Origin: Muricea muricata
Taxonomy: Eukaryota > Cnidaria > Anthozoa > Malacalcyonacea > Plexauridae
Assembly (NCBI GenBank): GCA_963855995.1
Contig: OY979718.1
Span: forward strand, 39,121,059 to 39,185,058
Direction: 5' to 3'
DNA length: 64,000 nt
Positions 24,421 to 34,750 of the stretch are shown here, piece after piece; position 1 is the stretch's first letter; the number at the start of each line of letters is the position of its first letter. The notes under the pieces were generated by a model, which searched no databases, was not told where the DNA came from, and saw only the letters and a list, made by a program, of their open reading frames with translations. The translations under genes and the position numbers were made by a program.

Positions 24421-24770
24421 TACAGTTGCAACACTACTGTTGCAAATGCAATGATCGCACAGAGGATGTTGTTGATGTAAACGATCAGCTTAAGTAGTAT
24501 AACCTGGCTTTGGAACTCTCGCTTTCGGTTGCAACTGTAGTTATCACACGAAGAATGTTATGGATGTAGCAAGATGAAGAGATTTTGTAATGAAGCCGGC
24601 TTTGCGAACTCAAGACTTCGGTTGCAACTGTAGTCATCGCACGGAGGATGTTATGGATGTAACAATATGAAAAGATTTTGTAATGAAGCCCGCTTTGGAA
24701 CAATTGACTTCAGTTGCAACTGCTGTCATGGCATGAAGGATGTTAATGATGCTGCAAGATCTACTTAGTT
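24421..24770. repeat. Four tandem copies of a roughly 93-bp unit
   Basis: GTTGCAAC phrases at about 24424, 24528, 24621 and 24714 head units that share TGTAGTCATCGCAC, GGATGTTATGGATGTA, AAGAGATTTTGTAATGAAGC and GGCTTTGGAAC. Units two and three are most alike. No coding function is evident. Confidence 0.8.
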
Positions 24771-25499
24771 ACAAGACGTTTGATGGTTATGTACAAGTAT
24801 GACCATCGGATAGATCGAACTCAGTGGATCAGGTCAGCCGACTCCAAAAAAACCAATATTCTTTTAGGAAAGAGCCATTGCACGAAAAATGTTGTCAATT
24901 CGAAAAACAGTTTCTAAATGAATTTCATCGCATTCATTGTGAAAATTATCCACTTTTTGTCAAAAATCGAAATTTTTTACTGCGTGTCAAAGAATAAAAA
25001 CAAACTCTGATGTTAAACTATCTTAAGGTGTGCACATCCCCCAACGGTTTTTTGTGAATGCCAAGTGAAATACCAGGCTTTAAATAAAGTTAAAAAATTG
25101 CTTAAATAATTTACAACGTATTCCCAAACACGAATGAATGATGTAAGGTTAAACGGTTTAGGAGCGTTACCTATTGGTAATTACCTCTCGCCTTTATCAC
25201 GTTTCTATTATGAATGCACCGCATCATCCGTTATGACCCAATGTCAACGGTAAGGTGAAACAAAGTCTAATCCAGTTTAGGTACGCAATACATGCATTTT
25301 CGTAATTTATGAAGTTTGAACACACCTTTCTCTAGTCACCCCATTTAAGAATTGCCCTCCCTCTAGCCCTAACCCTAGCCCTAATCCTAACTCTAACCCT
25401 AACCCTACTTTACAAGTACTTTACTTCATTTTACAAGTATTTTAGGGTTAGTGTTCGAATTAGGCTGAACAAAACTTTTTTACTCTATAATTTACATCA
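24771..25499. other. Core spacer with interstitial telomere-type repeat
   Basis: At about 25363-25415 there is a run of CCCTAGCCC, CCCTAATCC and CCCTAACCC units, followed by TTTAGGGTTAGTGTT near 25440. The rest shows no gene. Confidence 0.6.
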
Positions 25500-27226
25500 T
25501 ATACTCAAGCATGAACGAGTAGTGGTCTAGTGGTATCATATTTCGTGTCCAATTCTCAGTAATTGCAAATATTTTGCCTTAAAATGAAGTAAAAAATTGG
25601 TAAATGTCAATAATTTACGTGGCCCTAAACAAGTAAGAACCAGTGACCTAGTGGTGCAAGTTTAGGTCCAAATTATCATTTAGATTGGTTGAAATTTTGA
25701 TGCAGACTGCTTTAAAGTGAAGTAAAAAATTGGTTAAAGTCAATATTTTACCTCTCACCACACATGAGCAAGTGGATAACATGAACGAGTGGGCTAGTGG
25801 TACAGATTTGCAGACAGTTGAAACTATTGTGGCTTAAAAAGGAAGTAAAATATTGGTTGAAATCAATCATTTACCGCCGACTGTACAGCCATGAACGAGT
25901 AGTGGTCTAGTGGTACAGGATTTTGTGGCTGTTGCAAATATTTTTGTTTAAATGAAGTAAAAAATTCATTTGGTTAAAGTAAATAATTTACCGCCTCGCA
26001 AGCAAGCATGAAAGAGTAGGCTACGGGTACAGACTTTGTTCTGAATTACTAGTTAAATTGTTTAAAATCTCGCTGCAGACAATTGCAAATATTTTTGCTT
26101 AAAATGAAGTAAAAAATTGTTTAAAGTCAATGATTTACCCTTCTCCACACAAGCAAACGCTAGAGTAGTCTAGGGGTGAAGGCTTTGGTGTGAATAGCTC
26201 CATTGGTTCAAATCTCGCTATAGACAATTGACAATCGTTTGGCTTGATTAAGGTGAGGTTGAAAAATAGTTAAAGTCAACAATTTACCTCACAATACGCA
26301 AGCCTAGCATAGATTGGTTCAAATCTCGCTGAAGCCAGTTGCAAACATCTTTGCTTAAAATGAAGTAGAAAATTGTTTAAAGTCAATGATTTACCCCTCT
26401 ATGCACAAGCAAAAACTAGTGGTCTAGAAGTATAGGCTTTGGTGTGAATTGCCAGTTAGACTGGTTTGAAGGCTTCATGTAGTCGCAAATATTTTGCTTT
26501 AAGATTAAGAATAAAATTTCTTTAGTCAATAATTTACCAGCCACTGCACAAGCCTGGACGGGTGGTCTAGTGGTGCAGGCTTTGGTGTGATTTGGCAGTT
26601 AGATTGGTTCAAATCTCACTGTAGGCAGTTGCAAATGTTTTTGCTTAAAATGAAGTAGAAAATTCTTTAAAGTCAATGATTTACCCCTCTTCGCATAAGC
26701 AAAAACTAGTGGTGTAGGGGTACCTGCTTTGGTGTGAATTAGTAGTTACATTGGTTCAAATCTCGCTGTAACCATTTTGAAATTCGTTTAGCTTCATTAA
26801 AATGAGGTTGAAAATAGTTAAAGTCAATAATTTACCTCACACTACACAAGCCTCAACAAGTGGTCTGGTGGTACCAGCTTTGGTATGAATTGCCAGTTAG
26901 ATTGGTTCGAAGGCGTCATATAGTCGCAAATATTTTGCTTTAAGATTAAGAATAAAATTTGCTTTAGTCAAAAATTTACCAGGTACTGCACAAGCCTGGA
27001 CGGGTGGTCTAGTGGTACAGGCTTTGGTGTGAATTGGCAGTTAGATTGGTTCAAAACTCGCTTTAAGCAGTTGCAAATACTTTTGCTTAAAATGAAGTAG
27101 AAAATTGTTTAAAGTCAATGATTTACCCATCTACCCACAAGCAAAAACTAGTGGTCTAGGGGTATAGGCTTTGGTATGAATTGCCAGTTAGAATGGTTCG
27201 AATCCCGCTTCATATAATTGCAGTTA

Positions 27227-27815
27227 TTATACATTGCAGTTGCTTTATGCGCTGTAATTGGTCAATTGCATACAGATAAATGCGACTATCACGCAATCTG
27301 CTGATAACTCAGTTATCTGCTAGCAGATAATTGAGTTATTTGCATGTTGAGCCTACGGTATTCGTTGGCATCAATGGTTGGCATGGCAACAACATTTTTT
27401 CTCTCGATATTTTCTGTCTCATGTTATGGCATCTCGCCGAAGACGAAATTTGTCAATTGCTTGAGGAAAAAGACTCCGAAAACACATGCAAAAGAACATA
27501 TAAAGTCCCTCAACAAGTGTTTCATGAATATTTGTTGGAAAAGGGGATTGCAGAACAGCGAAATTGCTCGAGAAAAGCGAAATTGCCCGAGTTTTAAAAA
27601 GGTTTTAGAAAGAGAAATCTATTCTTTCGTTACCATGTTTATTTTCTCCGCTTACAATGTATAATAAAACAATAATCGGATTCGGTTTTTGTGATATGCG
27701 GAATTATCAATGTCTCGGTAAGAGTTATCTGCCTCGCCTTCGTCTCGGCTGATAACTCTTACCTCGACGTTGATAATTCTGCATATCACAAAAACCTCAT
27801 CCAATAATTTTTTAT
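27227..27815 (+). mobile_element. Insertion in the array with tyrosine-recombinase-like fragment
   Basis: Comparing with the uninterrupted monomer near 30920 (ATAATTGCAATTATTTTGC) shows that about 590 bp interrupt the right array here; TTATT may be duplicated. A + frame (about 27430-27597) encodes CQLLEEKDSENTCKRTYKV and QQVFHEYLLEKGI. This resembles the N-terminal SAM-like core-binding segment of KIAA1958/Crypton-type tyrosine recombinases. The catalytic domain is absent. The 3' part is a long hairpin (GGTTTTTGTGATATGC.. and ..GCATATCACAAAAACC, 27687-27797) with TAAGAGTTATC / GATAACTCTTA inside. Probably a non-autonomous derivative. Confidence 0.5.
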
Positions 27816-29746
27816 TATTTTGCTTTAAGATTAAGAATAAAATTTGTTAAATTCAATAATTTACCACCCACTGCACAAGCCTGGACGAGTGGTCTAGTGG
27901 TACAGGCTTTGGTGCGAATTACCATTTATAGATTGGTTCAAATTTCGCTGCAGATGCAGTTGCAAATATTTTTGCTTAAAATGAAGTAGAAAATTGTTTA
28001 AAGTCAATGATTTACCCCTCTCCACACAAGCAAAAACTAGTGGTCTAGGGGAACAGGCTTTGGTGTGAATTAGTAGCTACATTGGTTCAACTCTCCCTGC
28101 TGACATTTGAAAAAATGGCTTGATTAAAATGAGGTTGAAAAATAGTAAAAGTCAATAATTTACTTCACGCTACACAAGCTTCAACAAGTGGTCTAGTGGT
28201 ACGAGCTTTGGTTTGAATTACCAATTAGATTGCGTCGAATCCCGCTTCATTTAAAATTTGATAAAGTCATTATTTTACCATCCACTACAAGCTTGGACGA
28301 GTGGTAGAGGCTTTGGTTTGAATTACCAGTTAGATTGGTTCAAATCTCACTGCAGACAGTTGCAAATGTTTTTGCTTAAAATTAAGCAGAAAATTGTTTA
28401 AAGACAATGATTTGCCCTTCTCCACAAAAGCAAAAACTATTGGTCTAGGGGTACAGGCTTTGGTGTGAATTAGTAGCTACATTGGTTCAAATCTCGCTGT
28501 AGACATTTGAAAATCGTTTGGCTTGATTAAAATGACGTTGAAAAATAGTTAAAGTCAATAATTTACCTCACACTACACGAGCCTCAACAAGTGGTTCGAA
28601 TCCCCCTTCATATATTGCAAATATTTTGCTTCAAGATTAAGCATAAAATTTGCTAAAGTTAATAATTTACCACCTACTGCACAAGCCTGGACGAGTAATT
28701 TAGTGGTACAGGCTTTGGTTTGAATTACCAGTTAGATTTTTTCAAATCTCGCTGCAGACAGTGGCAAATATTTTTGCTTAAAATGAAGTAGAAAATTCTT
28801 TAAAGTCAATGAATTACCCCTCTCCCCATAAGGAAAAACTAGTGGTGTAGGGGTACCTGCTTTGGTGTGAAATAGTAGTCACATTGGTTCAAATCTCGCT
28901 GTAAACATTTGAAATTCGTTTGGCTTCATTAAAATGAGGTTGAAAATAAATAAAGTCAATAATTTACCTCACACTACACAACAAGTGATCTAGTGGTACC
29001 AGCTTTGGTATGAATTGCCAGTTTGACTGGTTCGAAGGCTTCATATAGTCGCAAATATTTTGCTTTAAGATTAAGAATAAAATTTGCTTTAGTCAATAAT
29101 TTACCAGCCACTGCACAAGCCTGGACGGGTGGTCTAGTTGTGCAGGCTTTCGTGTGAATTGCCAGTTAGATTGATTCAAATCTCGCTGCAGACAGTTGTA
29201 AATGTTTTTGCTTAAAATGAAGTAGAAAATTGTTTAAAGTCAATGATTTACCCCTCTCTACACAAGCAAAAACTAATTGTCTAGGGGTACAGGCTTTGGT
29301 GTGAATTAGTATCTACATTGTTTCAACTCTCGCTGTAAATTCTTGCAAATTGTTTGGTTTGATTAAAATGACGTTGAAAAATAGTTAAAGTAAATAATTT
29401 ACCTCACACTACACGAGCCTCAACAAGTGGTCTAGTGGTACGAGCTTTGGTGTGAATTGCCAGTTAGGTTGGTTCGAATCCCCCTTCATATGTTGCAAAT
29501 ATTTTGCTTCAAGATTAAGCTTAAAATTTGCTAAAGTTAATAATTTACCACCTACTGCTCAAGCCTGGACGAGTGTTCTAGTGGTACAGGCTTTGGTGGG
29601 AATTACCAGTTTGATTGGTTCAAATCTCGCTGCAGACAGTGGCAAATATTTTTGCATAAAATGAAGTAGAAAATTCTTTAAAGTCAATGATTTACCCCTC
29701 TCCGCATAAGCAAAAACTAGTGGTGTTGGGGTACCTGCTTTGGTGT

Positions 29747-30009
29747 GTGTTCTGTCCCCCCGGGGGATAAAATATTGTATTTCGCCTTTCGCGCCATTTT
29801 TGGCTCATCCTCAGCTCCCATTGGCTGTGGCCCGAGCCAGGGGAAGACTACCCCGACATCATTGTTGTATTTTTTCTGGCCTCGAGAAGCACTCTTTTTT
29901 CACCTGTTTTAAAAACTATTAAACGTTGAAATACACGTGAGTTTTTCTTCGGTTACACTGCTGATGAAGGGCCCCAATACTCAAACGGGGTCCGAAGGAT
30001 CAGAATAGT
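29747..30009 (+). mobile_element. Short insertion in the array ending in a hammerhead-like hairpin
   Basis: About 260 bp interrupt a monomer between TTTGGTGTG and TGTGAATTAG, with TGTG duplicated. The insert begins TTCTGTCCCCCCGGGGG and ends with CTGATGAAGGGCCCC, AATACTCAAAC, GGGGTCCGAAGGATCAG. CTGATGA plus a strong stem matches part of a hammerhead core, but the second box is GAAG instead of GAAA. It is GC-richer than the array, consistent with a later transposition. Confidence 0.5.
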
Positions 30010-31075
30010 GTGAATTAGTAGTTTCATTGGTTCAAATCTCGCTGTAAACATTTGAAATTCGTTTGGTTTCATTAAAATGAGGTTGAAAATAGTTAAAGTC
30101 AATAATTTACCTCACACTACACAAGCCTCAACTAGTGGTCTAGTGGTACCAGCTTTGGTATGAATTGCCAGTTAGACTGGTTCGAAGGCTTCATATAGTC
30201 GCAAATACTTTGCTTTAAGATTAAGAATAAAATTTCTTTAGTCAATAATTTACCAGCCACTGCACAAGCCTGGACGGGTGGTCTAGTGGTGCAGGCTTTG
30301 GTGTGAATTGGCAGTTAGATTGGTTCAAATCTCACTGTAGGCAGTCGCAAATGTTTTTGCTTAAAATGAAATAGAAAATTCTTTAAAGTCAATGATTTAC
30401 CCCTCCCCGCTTAAGCAAAAACTAGTGGTGTAGGGGTACCTACTTCGGCGTGAATTAGTAGTTACATTTGTTCCAATCTCGCTGTAAACATTAGAAATTC
30501 GTTTGGCTACATTAAAATGAGGTTGAAAATAGTTAAAGTCAATAATTTACTTCACACTACACAAGCCTCAACAAGTGGTCTAGTGGTACCAGCTTTGGTA
30601 TGAATTGCCAGTTAGATTGGTTCGAAGGCGTCATATAGTCGCAAATATTTTGCTTTAAGATTAAGAATAAAATTTGCTTTAGTCAATAATTTACCAGTTA
30701 CTGCACAAGCCTGGACGGGTGGTCTAGTGATACAGGCTTTGGTGTGAATTGGCAGTTAGATTGGTTCAAATCTCGCTGTAGGCAGTTGCAAATGTTTTTG
30801 CTTAAAATGAAGTAGAAAATTGTTTAAAGTCAATGATTTACCTTTCTACCAACAAGCAAGGGCTCTAGGGGTATAGGTTTTGGTGTGAATTGCCAGTTAG
30901 ATTGGTTCGAATCCCGCTTCATATAATTGCAATTATTTTGCTTTAAGATTAAGAATAAAATTTGTTAAAGTCAATAATTTACCACCCACTACGCAAGCGT
31001 GAACGAGTGGCCTAGTGGTACAGGCGTTGGTGGGAGTTACCAATGAGACTGGTTCGATTCTCTCTGCAGACATCA

Positions 31076-34000
31076 GCCTGCCTGCAGACCCTCATTAAAC
31101 ATGTTAATTAGGATTAAAATTGGTTCAAATAATGTAAGTCTCTGGTTACAACCTGACGGAATTAATGTGTCACATTTGATAAGTTTTTATTGAAAATGTC
31201 TGATGTCCGAACTGCCCCTTGGTGGCTTGGTCTTTCTTGCTACCCGGAAATTGTCGACTTACGTGCGCGCTGCTTTCGGATTATTCCGTTACGGTGCGGA
31301 GCTTTCCGAATGACGAACTTCTTTCTCGTGGCGAAAATTACCTCGAAAATTGCTGTTGAAATTCTAAAAGTTTATTGTGTAAATCCTCGTTCAACTTCAA
31401 GGTAAAATGCTTTATTTTACATTATTGGTTGTAGCAGAGTATCTCTTTGGCTATTAGGGATTGTTTTTGGGAGCAACAAGCTTGGACTGAGCGACATATT
31501 TCGTTTTAAGCGTTGCACGTTTGGAACTGCTTCGCTTTATAGGTATATTTTATATGGTACATGGTTGGTAATTATTCGTTTAATCATATTCCAATAATGA
31601 TATTTTAAGAAGGGTCGAAAATTTACAGCTTTTTTTTGAGTGGTTTAAAACCAAGCAGGAGAGTATGGAATTTGCATACCAGAGATATTTTGGTGTTGCC
31701 CCAGTTGCACAAATTTGTAATTTGACAAAATTGGTCGCAATACGTATTCTTCAAATATATCAAAATTGTCTGCCTGATATAGAGATATCCCAGTTGCACA
31801 GTTTCCTCCTCACGTTGCACTGGGCATGAAAGTATTTCTCTTGCATATCTGTGAACTGGTTTCACATTCTTGCACACCGGTCTCATAAAAAATGCTGTGT
31901 CAAATTCACATGCAATGGATATATTTCAGGGATGATTATTAGAAGATTTTTTCAAAACAAAAATCTTCTCAATTCTTACAATCATTATAACAAGATTTGA
32001 GACAATATAGGAAGATTTTCGACTTTGAAATAAGAATGTGATGACATCATCAATTTACATCTAACCTTTATCCTATTACCCTGACAACTAGAACTGGAAC
32101 ACAAAATGATTTGGTGTGACAGATTATGTGACATTTCATAAAACATTAACAATGTACGTACATACTAAGTGAGAGAAATGTAGACTTCTTAAAGAGTATA
32201 CAGGAAGTTCATGGAGCAATCATAGTTACTTGAATTGAAGTTTGAAGCAACTTCATAAATGAAATTATGCAATGTCTTAAAAATTACCCAGAGTTAGTGC
32301 AAGAAACCATTAGATTTTTGCCAAGTCCTTTTCAAATGCAATAAAATATTTTATGGCAGATCTATGATAAATTGGTAAAAGGACTGTCTGTACATTGCTT
32401 AAAAGACCCCTTAAAAAATGTAACCTTAGCAAAATTCTCATAAATCTTTCTAGATATATGGTACATTTTATGCTTTCCTGAAGAATTGTTGATGATGAAA
32501 AAGTTGTTCATTCAAAATCATAAATAAAAGGTATATAATGGTTACAGCTGTGTCAATAGAACAAGTCCTGAAAATTGCTGTTGATGTCAGTTCATTTTGT
32601 AACATTGAGAAGCTCATTTGATCAACTCTGCAATATTTTTCAGATGTTCCTCAAAAAATGCCCTACTTCCTGTTATATGCCAATCATTAATTCATTTTAG
32701 TTATCTTTTAGCTTGTCCATGATTTTACCCGTTTGGCCTCACAATGGCTCTTTCTATGTGCTACCTGTCTTTATTTAGAGCATTTGCATTTTACATTGAA
32801 ATCAGTTGAAATTTTGCATGCATTACTGTACCACTGGTCTCTTATGAATAAACTAACTGTGGACATGCCTCGTTATGGTTGGAAAAACCTACAGGGGGTT
32901 GCCAAAAAAAGAGCCCCCTTCGAAAATGGCTTTCTTGGTTTATAATGACTATAAATAAGGATAATGTTAAACAAAGTTGTGTTAGTTACCTGTGTGTTAG
33001 TATAAACAAAAATTGCAATTCTTACTCAAATGTTTGACAAACAGGTGCATTTGGCGAGTTTTTAAAATAAATTCAAAATGGTGGTTTTGAATCGGAAACT
33101 TGCTAATGTAATTAAATTATTTCTTCAGCACATGCTTCTCTGCATTGATATTTCATAAATGACAAGGGGGGATGTGACGATAAATGTATGCAAATTATTA
33201 CTTTCAGGCAGAAATGTTTTATAGCTTTTTCCTCGACTATGAGGTAGAATTTTACTTCCAAATCCCCAATCCAGAAATTAGAAACCAACTGTCGATGATT
33301 GTTTGCTTCAAGACTGAGACTTTTTTGTTAACACAGCATTTCGATTACTCTATGAGTACATCGGGTACTGATACATCACACGATAGGTCAACCAACTGAC
33401 TAAAACATAAAGTAAGTGTGGCCTTGGAGTTATTGTTAATTTTGCCAATAAGAAAAGCACCTGCCCAAATGAATCGCATTGTAGTGGTGCATTCTTTTAA
33501 AGGCATCTTTTTGTACATGAAATAATTACAATAACTATTACGCTACAATGTGCTTTCACATTTTGACCCGCATTACTGAGTAGACTTTGATCATATTGCT
33601 GAATTTTAGGTTCAAAATCACCATCTTTAATTTGGTTTAAAACTCATTAAATGGATCTGTTAATAAATATTTAAGTAAAATTTGCAATTAATGCTTGTTA
33701 TTACACACAGATACCTATGCAAGAACAAAAGCACAACTTTTGTCAACATTCTTCTTATTCACAGTGATTATAAACAAGGTAAGCCATTTTTGAAGGGGTT
33801 GAAATTTTTCATGCATCACTGTACCACTGGTCTCTTATGAATAAACTAACTTTGGACTTTTCTCGTTTTGGCTGGACAAGTTTATGTAGGACTTGTTGTA
33901 ACATTTTCCTCATTGTTAATTGTACCGGTACCTGAAATTTTGAAAATGTAGAAACTGTGTTGAAATTCTTTGTAACTTGACCTTTGAAATACTGACCCAA

Positions 34001-34538
34001 AAAATGCACCAGACTAGAACACCGACAGTGACCAGCGACAGAATACAGTACACACAACTTATAACAAGGAGAGACAAACGAGACTCACAAGCAGCCACCA
34101 ATTGCAAGCAGTTGCAAACAAGGAAGCAGCCTGGATAAACAGTTGGCAAGCAGCCAAGTATAGTGCAAGGTGCAGGGCAACCAATAGAAAACTGACTTGA
34201 TGCGAACGGGTGGGATGCATGGGAAGGTGAAGCCTGCAGTGTGAAACCCAGCTAGCAAGCATAGCAAACTGTCAACCATAGAAATATCAATGAATTTTAA
34301 TGAAATATAGCATAAAGGACTACATGTATACAGTGGACATGTAGTAAAATGTACCTCATGTGTTTAGAATATTTGCATACCTGATACACATATTTGTATA
34401 ATAGGTGTTATTTTAATTTAGCGCAAATAAAATATGTACAGTATGATATATGTAACATATGCTTATGTAGATATATAGAGATTACTGCATGGTTGGTGGG
34501 AGCTACGATTTTTATGCACAATTTGTGAAAGCCAAACA
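31076..34538. other. AT-rich stretch with possible exons and a duplicated segment
   Basis: A + strand frame at 31190-31400 begins in a plausible start context, has better codon-like composition than its surroundings (MSDVRTAPWWLGLSCYPE..) and ends at CTTCAAG/GTAAAA, a possible donor. A second frame, 33209-33399, follows TTTCAG and reads AEMFYSFFLDYEVEFYFQIP to a stop (..TDTSHDRSTN). They could be the first and last exons of one gene, but phase and homology cannot be established. An about 85-bp segment around GTACCACTGGTCTCTTATGA occurs at about 32808-32893 and 33797-33880 in direct orientation. No domain recognised. Confidence 0.3.
31927..32095. mobile_element. Partial copy of the CAGGGATG hAT-like MITE
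   Basis: Starts CAGGGATGATTATTAGAAGA and matches the complement of the right third of the 11756-12291 element through TTTTTTCAAAACAAAAATCT, GAATGTGATGACATCAT and CCTTTATCCTATTACC. The other terminus is missing. It is inverted relative to the first copy. Confidence 0.75.
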
Positions 34539-34750
34539 TATAGAGATTATTTTAAAATTGGAAACCTGTCAAAGGCGAACAATGTCAAAACAAAATATTG
34601 AACTCTCAAAACAGAATAGCCAATCAAAATGCTAATACCATAAATTTTCACAAGTGAAAAAATCGTAGGGCCAATGAAAACGCTTATTCGCTTCTCCACA
34701 GTGAAAATACGATTTTTATTTCACGTGTTTACCTTTCGTAAATCTCTATA
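34539..34750. mobile_element. Short MITE with TATAGAGATT ends
   Basis: TATAGAGATT at the left faces AATCTCTATA at the right, over about 212 bp, with weak inner inverted similarity. No protein. Confidence 0.55.

Larger units (their letters stand above)
25500..31075 (+). repeat. Tandem array of tRNA-like monomers, right array (+ strand polarity)
   Basis: More than 30 monomers of the 17.5-20.8 kb family, here on the + strand. A typical unit reads GACGAGTGGTCTAGTGGTAC, AGGCTTTGGTGTGAATTACC, AGTTAGATTGGTTCAAATCT, CGCTGCAGACAGTTGC, then a spacer ending AAAGTCAATAATTTACC. In the tRNA-like part, TTGGT/ACCAG can form an anticodon stem around a seven-base loop GTGAATT, with T at the U33 position and GAA as the would-be anticodon. 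D-arm and A-box positions look right. The T-stem and acceptor stem do not pair, so a functional tRNA is unlikely. Monomer types occur in a regular order, most clearly over 27850-30000. Two foreign insertions interrupt the array. Confidence 0.9.

Noticed and set aside
17535-31075. Calling each array monomer a functional tRNA gene
   Set aside because: The acceptor and T stems do not pair, so a cloverleaf is not supported; only tRNA-like is justified.
33809-34279. Cluster of - strand frames near 34 kb
   Set aside because: Overlapping frames without motifs; part of the 85-bp direct repeat and neighbouring AT-rich sequence.
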